The position numbers and the translations under genes were made by a program. From positions 1 through 25,414 of the forward strand of contig JABGPV010000036.1 of NCBI GenBank assembly GCA_018644785.1: a DNA stretch of 25,414 nt, given 5' to 3'. This document shows, piece after piece, positions 22,080 through 25,414 of the stretch. Each line of letters starts with the position of its first letter. Position 1 is the first letter of the stretch. Under the pieces are notes generated by a model. The model saw only the letters and a program-made list of their open reading frames with translations. It was not told the origin of the DNA and ran no database searches. This DNA is from Deltaproteobacteria bacterium (GTDB taxonomy: Bacteria; Desulfobacterota; DSM-4660; Desulfatiglandales; Desulfatiglandaceae).

Positions 22080-24014
22080 TCAGGATTCATCAAGCGCCCG
22101 GCGGATTTCATCAGCCAAAGTCTTTATCCTGAGGGGTTTCATGATGAAACTGCGGATGCCGAGGCTTTTGGCCTTTTCACTGGAAATTCGCTCACTGTAA
22201 CCGGTGGTCAGGATGATGGGAATTTCCGGATTTAGGGAAAGCATTTCAGACGCCAGTGCATCGCCGGTCATTTGCGGCATGGTGGTATCTGTTATCACCA
22301 AGTCGAAGGCCGTGGGGTCTTTTTGAAAAAGGACCAAGGCTTCAGGGCTTTGGGTCATGGCAATCGTGTCATAACCGAGCGAAGAGAGCATATCTTGTAC
22401 CATTTCGGCGATGATGTTTTCATCATCTACTATTAGAATTCTTTCTGTTCCTCGCTTCGGAGGGTCGTTTGAAATGATTTCGAGCTTGATGTTAGCATCT
22501 ATTCGGGGGAAAAATATCTGAAAAACTGTTCCTTTTTCCGGTTTACTTTGGACATCAATATAAGCGTTGTGACTTCGGACAATCCCATGAACAATTGACA
22601 GCCCGAGACCTGTCCCTTTCTCTTTCGCCTTGGTGGTGAAATATGGTTCAAAGATTCGTTTTGCAGTTGCCTCGTCCATCCCGTGACCTGAGTCTTTAAC
22701 GGTCAGCTTCACATATTGTCCCGGATCCAGATTGTCATTTGATATTGCCTCCGGTTCTGTCAATACCAATCGGTCCAGCCCTATTTCAAGAATCCCCCCG
22801 TTTTCTGCCATGGCCTGAGCGGCATTGGTGCAGAGGTTCATCAAGAGGCGGTGGATTTGGTCCGGACTTCCGGTAATATGGCCAATATCTTCAGGAAGGG
22901 AGTGTCGGATTTCAATGGTAGCGGGCAGCGTCGCTCGAAGCAGCTTTTGAATTTCTTTAACGATGCTGGAAAGCAGAAGAGGCTTTTTGCTCTGACCTTG
23001 TTCATGTCTGCTGAATGTGAGAATTTGTTTGACCAGGTCTCTTGCGCGTGCACTGGAGGTGAGGACTTTTTCGAGGTTCTCGTAAGTACGGGACCCCTCG
23101 GGCACATTTGACTGTGCCAGTTCAGAGTATCCGATGATGGCTGAAAGAATGTTGTTGAAATCGTGTGCAATGCCGCCGGCAAGTGTTCCGATGGCTTCCA
23201 TCTTCTGTGCCTGATTAAGTTGTTCCTTTAAGATCCCTTTCTGTTTTTTTTCGCGATTGTGGGCGTCTATTTCTTCCTCGAGTTTTTGATTGGTTTGGCC
23301 AATTTCAGCTGTACGTTCCTGAACTCGCTGCTCCAGGTCTTGGTTCAATCGAATCACGTTTTGCTGTTCTGATTCAAGGCGGCGGGCCATATAGAAGTTC
23401 TTTCGAGTATAGGATTCAATAGAATAACAAACAAACATGCCGATGATATTGGCGCCGATAAAAAAAAAGTTGTTGTTTAAAAGTACCGGTCCGGGGGTTT
23501 GAATAACCCAGATGGCTACTGTTTCATAAACAGCCACATTGACCCATCCGGCGACAGTAGCCCAGATAAAGCGGGCTTTAATGAATCCGTAACTCATCAT
23601 GAAAACCAGTATGATACCAGCATAATAGGAGAAACTCGCAGGGGGTTGCGTTAAGGCAATCATTGCAGTAATGCTCGAGCCCGCCACAATTGTTAGAACC
23701 ATGAGGCATCCCTGCATGCAACGCTTAAAAGCTTTTGAGTAAGAGAATAAAACGCCGCCAAGAACGGAAGGGCATATGACCCCATATCGGATCACCCAGA
23801 GGATTTCTTTCTGTTCTGGCGCCAGTTTTACGTCCAGATAGCCGAAAACAGCGAAAAAAATAGCCCCAAGGAAAAGGGCGAATCTTGTGTGTCTCAGATT
23901 ATTTTCAATATATTGATCCAGAAAATCCTGCTCAAGATAGCGGCAGTCTCCCTTGAATGCTAGCGTAACCGAATTTAGCTGTATTCCGGGCATGCTGATT
24001 AGTTTTTCAGCCAA
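22080..24014 (-). CDS. Membrane-bound hybrid sensor histidine kinase with receiver domain
   Basis: Two-component sensor of 644 residues. The N-terminus has about six transmembrane helices between residues 44 and 200 with almost no periplasmic domain. A coiled coil (210-270) follows, then HisKA with the phospho-accepting His284 in LAGGIAHDFNNIL. The ATPase domain has its N-box near Asn393/Asn397, DSGHG (441-445) and GTGLGLS (467-473). The C-terminal receiver (about 525-644) has Asp576 in VITDTTMP and Lys626 in MKP. The missing large periplasmic part suggests that the membrane domain senses a signal in or near the membrane. No output regulator lies next to it, so it is an orphan here. The start is probably TTG 24014, which has GGGGA upstream; the ATG at 23993 has none. 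Confidence 0.93.
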   Translation of the reverse strand: MAEKLISMPGIQLNSVTLAFKGDCRYLEQDFLDQYIENNLRHTRFALFLGAIFFAVFGYLDVKLAPEQKEILWVIRYGVICPSVLGGVLFSYSKAFKRCMQGCLMVLTIVAGSSITAMIALTQPPASFSYYAGIILVFMMSYGFIKARFIWATVAGWVNVAVYETVAIWVIQTPGPVLLNNNFFFIGANIIGMFVCYSIESYTRKNFYMARRLESEQQNVIRLNQDLEQRVQERTAEIGQTNQKLEEEIDAHNREKKQKGILKEQLNQAQKMEAIGTLAGGIAHDFNNILSAIIGYSELAQSNVPEGSRTYENLEKVLTSSARARDLVKQILTFSRHEQGQSKKPLLLSSIVKEIQKLLRATLPATIEIRHSLPEDIGHITGSPDQIHRLLMNLCTNAAQAMAENGGILEIGLDRLVLTEPEAISNDNLDPGQYVKLTVKDSGHGMDEATAKRIFEPYFTTKAKEKGTGLGLSIVHGIVRSHNAYIDVQSKPEKGTVFQIFFPRIDANIKLEIISNDPPKRGTERILIVDDENIIAEMVQDMLSSLGYDTIAMTQSPEALVLFQKDPTAFDLVITDTTMPQMTGDALASEMLSLNPEIPIILTTGYSERISSEKAKSLGIRSFIMKPLRIKTLADEIRRALDES

Positions 24015-24212
24015 AGGTCTATTTCCCCAAAGAAATGATATTATTCACTGATTGTTGTTCAATTTCCCAATAGAATAAAAGCCACTAATTGTTCAGAAGA
24101 ATTCCGAAAAGCTTGTATCTTTTTACGATGATATATCGATGACTGTGTATTGTTGTCAACTAAAATTTAGATACAGAAATACCAATGCACGACAAAATAT
24201 TCTGAAGGATGA

Positions 24213-24241
24213 TTGACACGCGTTAGGCCATGTGGGAAAAT
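24213..24241 (+). promoter_or_regulatory. Weak candidate promoter before the acyl-CoA synthetase gene
   Basis: A perfect TTGACA (24213-24218) is followed after 17 bases by GAAAAT (24236-24241), a poor -10. A better-looking TATAAC begins just after but at a wrong distance. An activator may be needed. The rest of the divergent spacer 24015-24283 is A+T-rich, with nothing else that I can name. Confidence 0.3.
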
Positions 24242-24283
24242 TTATAACTTAAGCAGAAAGCAATTTAGACAAGGAGAAAACGT

Positions 24284-25414
24284 ATGCCACTGAATGAATT
24301 GCTCCCCAAAGCCGTCCGCCTTTATCCAGAGAAAGAAGCCGTGGTTTGCGGGGACTTGCGAATGACCTATGGGGAATTGGCTGCAAGGGTCTGGCGCCTG
24401 GCCCACGGCCTGCTGAATTTAGGCATCGGGCAAGAAGATCGGGTTGCGGTGCTGAATGACAACACCCACGAATATCTTGAAGTTTATTTTGCAGCAGCCC
24501 ATCTGGGGATCGTTCTGGTGCCGCTCAATTACCGGCTTTCGGCCAGGGAGCTTGCGGGAATCCTAAATGACAGCGAGTCACGCGTGTTGATTGCGAAAGG
24601 TGCTTTTTATGAAAAAGGGAAAGACCTTCCCCGAAGTGTGCCAACCCTGGAAAAAATCATCTGGACGCGAACCGATTCCCATGTGTTGAACGGGGAAGAA
24701 CTAGAATACGAAGCGTTGCTGAAAAACCACCCCGATCAACCGCCCCCGGCCCCCAATATATCGGATGATGATGTGGCCCACCTTTATTATACCAGCGGCA
24801 CCACCGGCCGGCCCAAAGGGGTCATGTTGACCCACAAGAACGTCAAAAGCCATGCCCTGGGCACCATTGCGGAACTGCACCTCACGGACCGGGATCGGTG
24901 GTTTCACGTGGCGCCGCTTTTCCACCTGGCGGATGCCTGGGCCACCTTTGCGATTACCTGGGTGGGCGGAAAGCATGTGCTGGTGCCCTTTTTTGATGCC
25001 GGGGCAGTGTGTCGCCTGATCCAGGAAGAAAAAATCACCCTCAGCAATTTGATTCCCACCATGCTCAACATGATGGTGAACCATCCTGATGTGGGAAAAT
25101 TTGACTACTCCAGCCTGAGGGTGGTGTTAAGCGGCGGCGCACCCATTGCACCCGAGACCGTGCGAAAAATTGTGGAAGCCTTTCAGTGCGATTATATTCA
25201 GACCTACGGCATGACGGAGACCAGTCCCTATCTGACCCTTTCCATTCTGAAAGATCATCTGAAAACCCTGTCCACTGAAGAGCAGTTAAATTTCAAAGCC
25301 AAAACCGGACGGGAATTCATCGGCGTGAGTCTTCGGGTGGTGGACGAGGATGGAAATGATGTGGCCATGGACGAAAAGCAGGTGGGTGAGATCATTGTGA
25401 AAGGGGATACGGTG
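24284..25414 (+). CDS. AMP-forming acyl-CoA synthetase, 3' partial
   Basis: Adenylate-forming ligase that activates a carboxylic acid, probably a fatty acid, with ATP and then CoA. 377 residues are visible of an expected 500-560, and the gene leaves the window at its 3' end. Motif A3 is YYTSGTTGRPKGVMLTHKN (168-186), motif A4/A5 is PLFHLADAW and YGMTETSPYL (308-317), with GGAP just before. The hinge and the C-terminal catalytic lysine lie beyond the window. AAGGAG lies 7 bases before the ATG at 24284. The N-terminal MPLNELLPKAVRLYPEKEAVVCGD is the usual beginning for medium/long-chain fatty-acid-CoA ligases. The substrate cannot be told from this part. Confidence 0.93.
   Translation, partial: MPLNELLPKAVRLYPEKEAVVCGDLRMTYGELAARVWRLAHGLLNLGIGQEDRVAVLNDNTHEYLEVYFAAAHLGIVLVPLNYRLSARELAGILNDSESRVLIAKGAFYEKGKDLPRSVPTLEKIIWTRTDSHVLNGEELEYEALLKNHPDQPPPAPNISDDDVAHLYYTSGTTGRPKGVMLTHKNVKSHALGTIAELHLTDRDRWFHVAPLFHLADAWATFAITWVGGKHVLVPFFDAGAVCRLIQEEKITLSNLIPTMLNMMVNHPDVGKFDYSSLRVVLSGGAPIAPETVRKIVEAFQCDYIQTYGMTETSPYLTLSILKDHLKTLSTEEQLNFKAKTGREFIGVSLRVVDEDGNDVAMDEKQVGEIIVKGDTV

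Overview
The window looks like chromosomal DNA from a Gram-negative bacterium, most likely a member of Desulfobacterota (the former Deltaproteobacteria, Desulfobacterales-like). That placement is inferred from the overall gene content (an LpxL-type acyltransferase, LapA/LapB, an FmdB-type zinc ribbon, a UPF0280 protein, a six-TM hybrid histidine kinase) and from the palindromic intergenic repeats. No marker in the window proves the taxon. No rRNA, tRNA, CRISPR array, transposase or phage gene was seen.

Layout. (1) 1-2450, minus strand: one edge of a fatty-acyl/polyketide-type cluster, in transcription order hotdog thioesterase, lysophospholipid-type acyltransferase, acyl carrier protein and a beta-ketoacyl synthase cut by the window edge. 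(2) 2477-6423: housekeeping genes (bifunctional NAD(P)HX repair enzyme, UPF0280 protein, FmdB-type zinc ribbon) separated by repeat-rich spacers: two copies of a GGGTGCAG palindrome, an AACATCGAA repeat, a 146-bp whole-element palindrome with 20-nt inverted ends, and a good sigma-54 promoter match. (3) 6424-13007, plus strand: an apparent operon of YfcE-like phosphoesterase, LapA, LapB, MutS and an AMIN/Amidase_3 cell-wall amidase. The amidase signal peptide appears to be broken by a one-base frameshift. (4) 13012-14107, minus strand: prfB with its programmed +1 frameshift at an in-frame TGA. (5) 14242-19364, plus strand: a strong promoter, a TPP riboswitch with a readable antiterminator/terminator switch, and cytX, thiW, a fused double EcfA ATPase, ecfT and thiD. 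This block is visibly richer in G+C than its surroundings. (6) 19355-22006: glutamate decarboxylase, whose start lies inside the end of thiD, then a cupin and a metallo-beta-lactamase-fold protein. (7) 22080-24014, minus strand: a membrane-bound hybrid histidine kinase. (8) 24284 to the end: an AMP-forming acyl-CoA synthetase, cut by the window edge.

How the genes work together. The thiamine block is a salvage module: CytX and the ThiW-EcfA-EcfT transporter should import thiamine precursors, ThiD phosphorylates hydroxymethylpyrimidine, and TPP feeds back through the leader. The operon seems to run into gad, so glutamate decarboxylase may partly share this control. The lapA-lapB-mutS-amidase block joins envelope assembly and cell-wall remodelling with mismatch repair, probably by co-transcription rather than shared function. 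I found no clearly new multi-gene system. The observations most worth checking are the gad-thiD coupling, the asymmetric EcfA fusion, the broken amidase signal peptide and the repeat elements.
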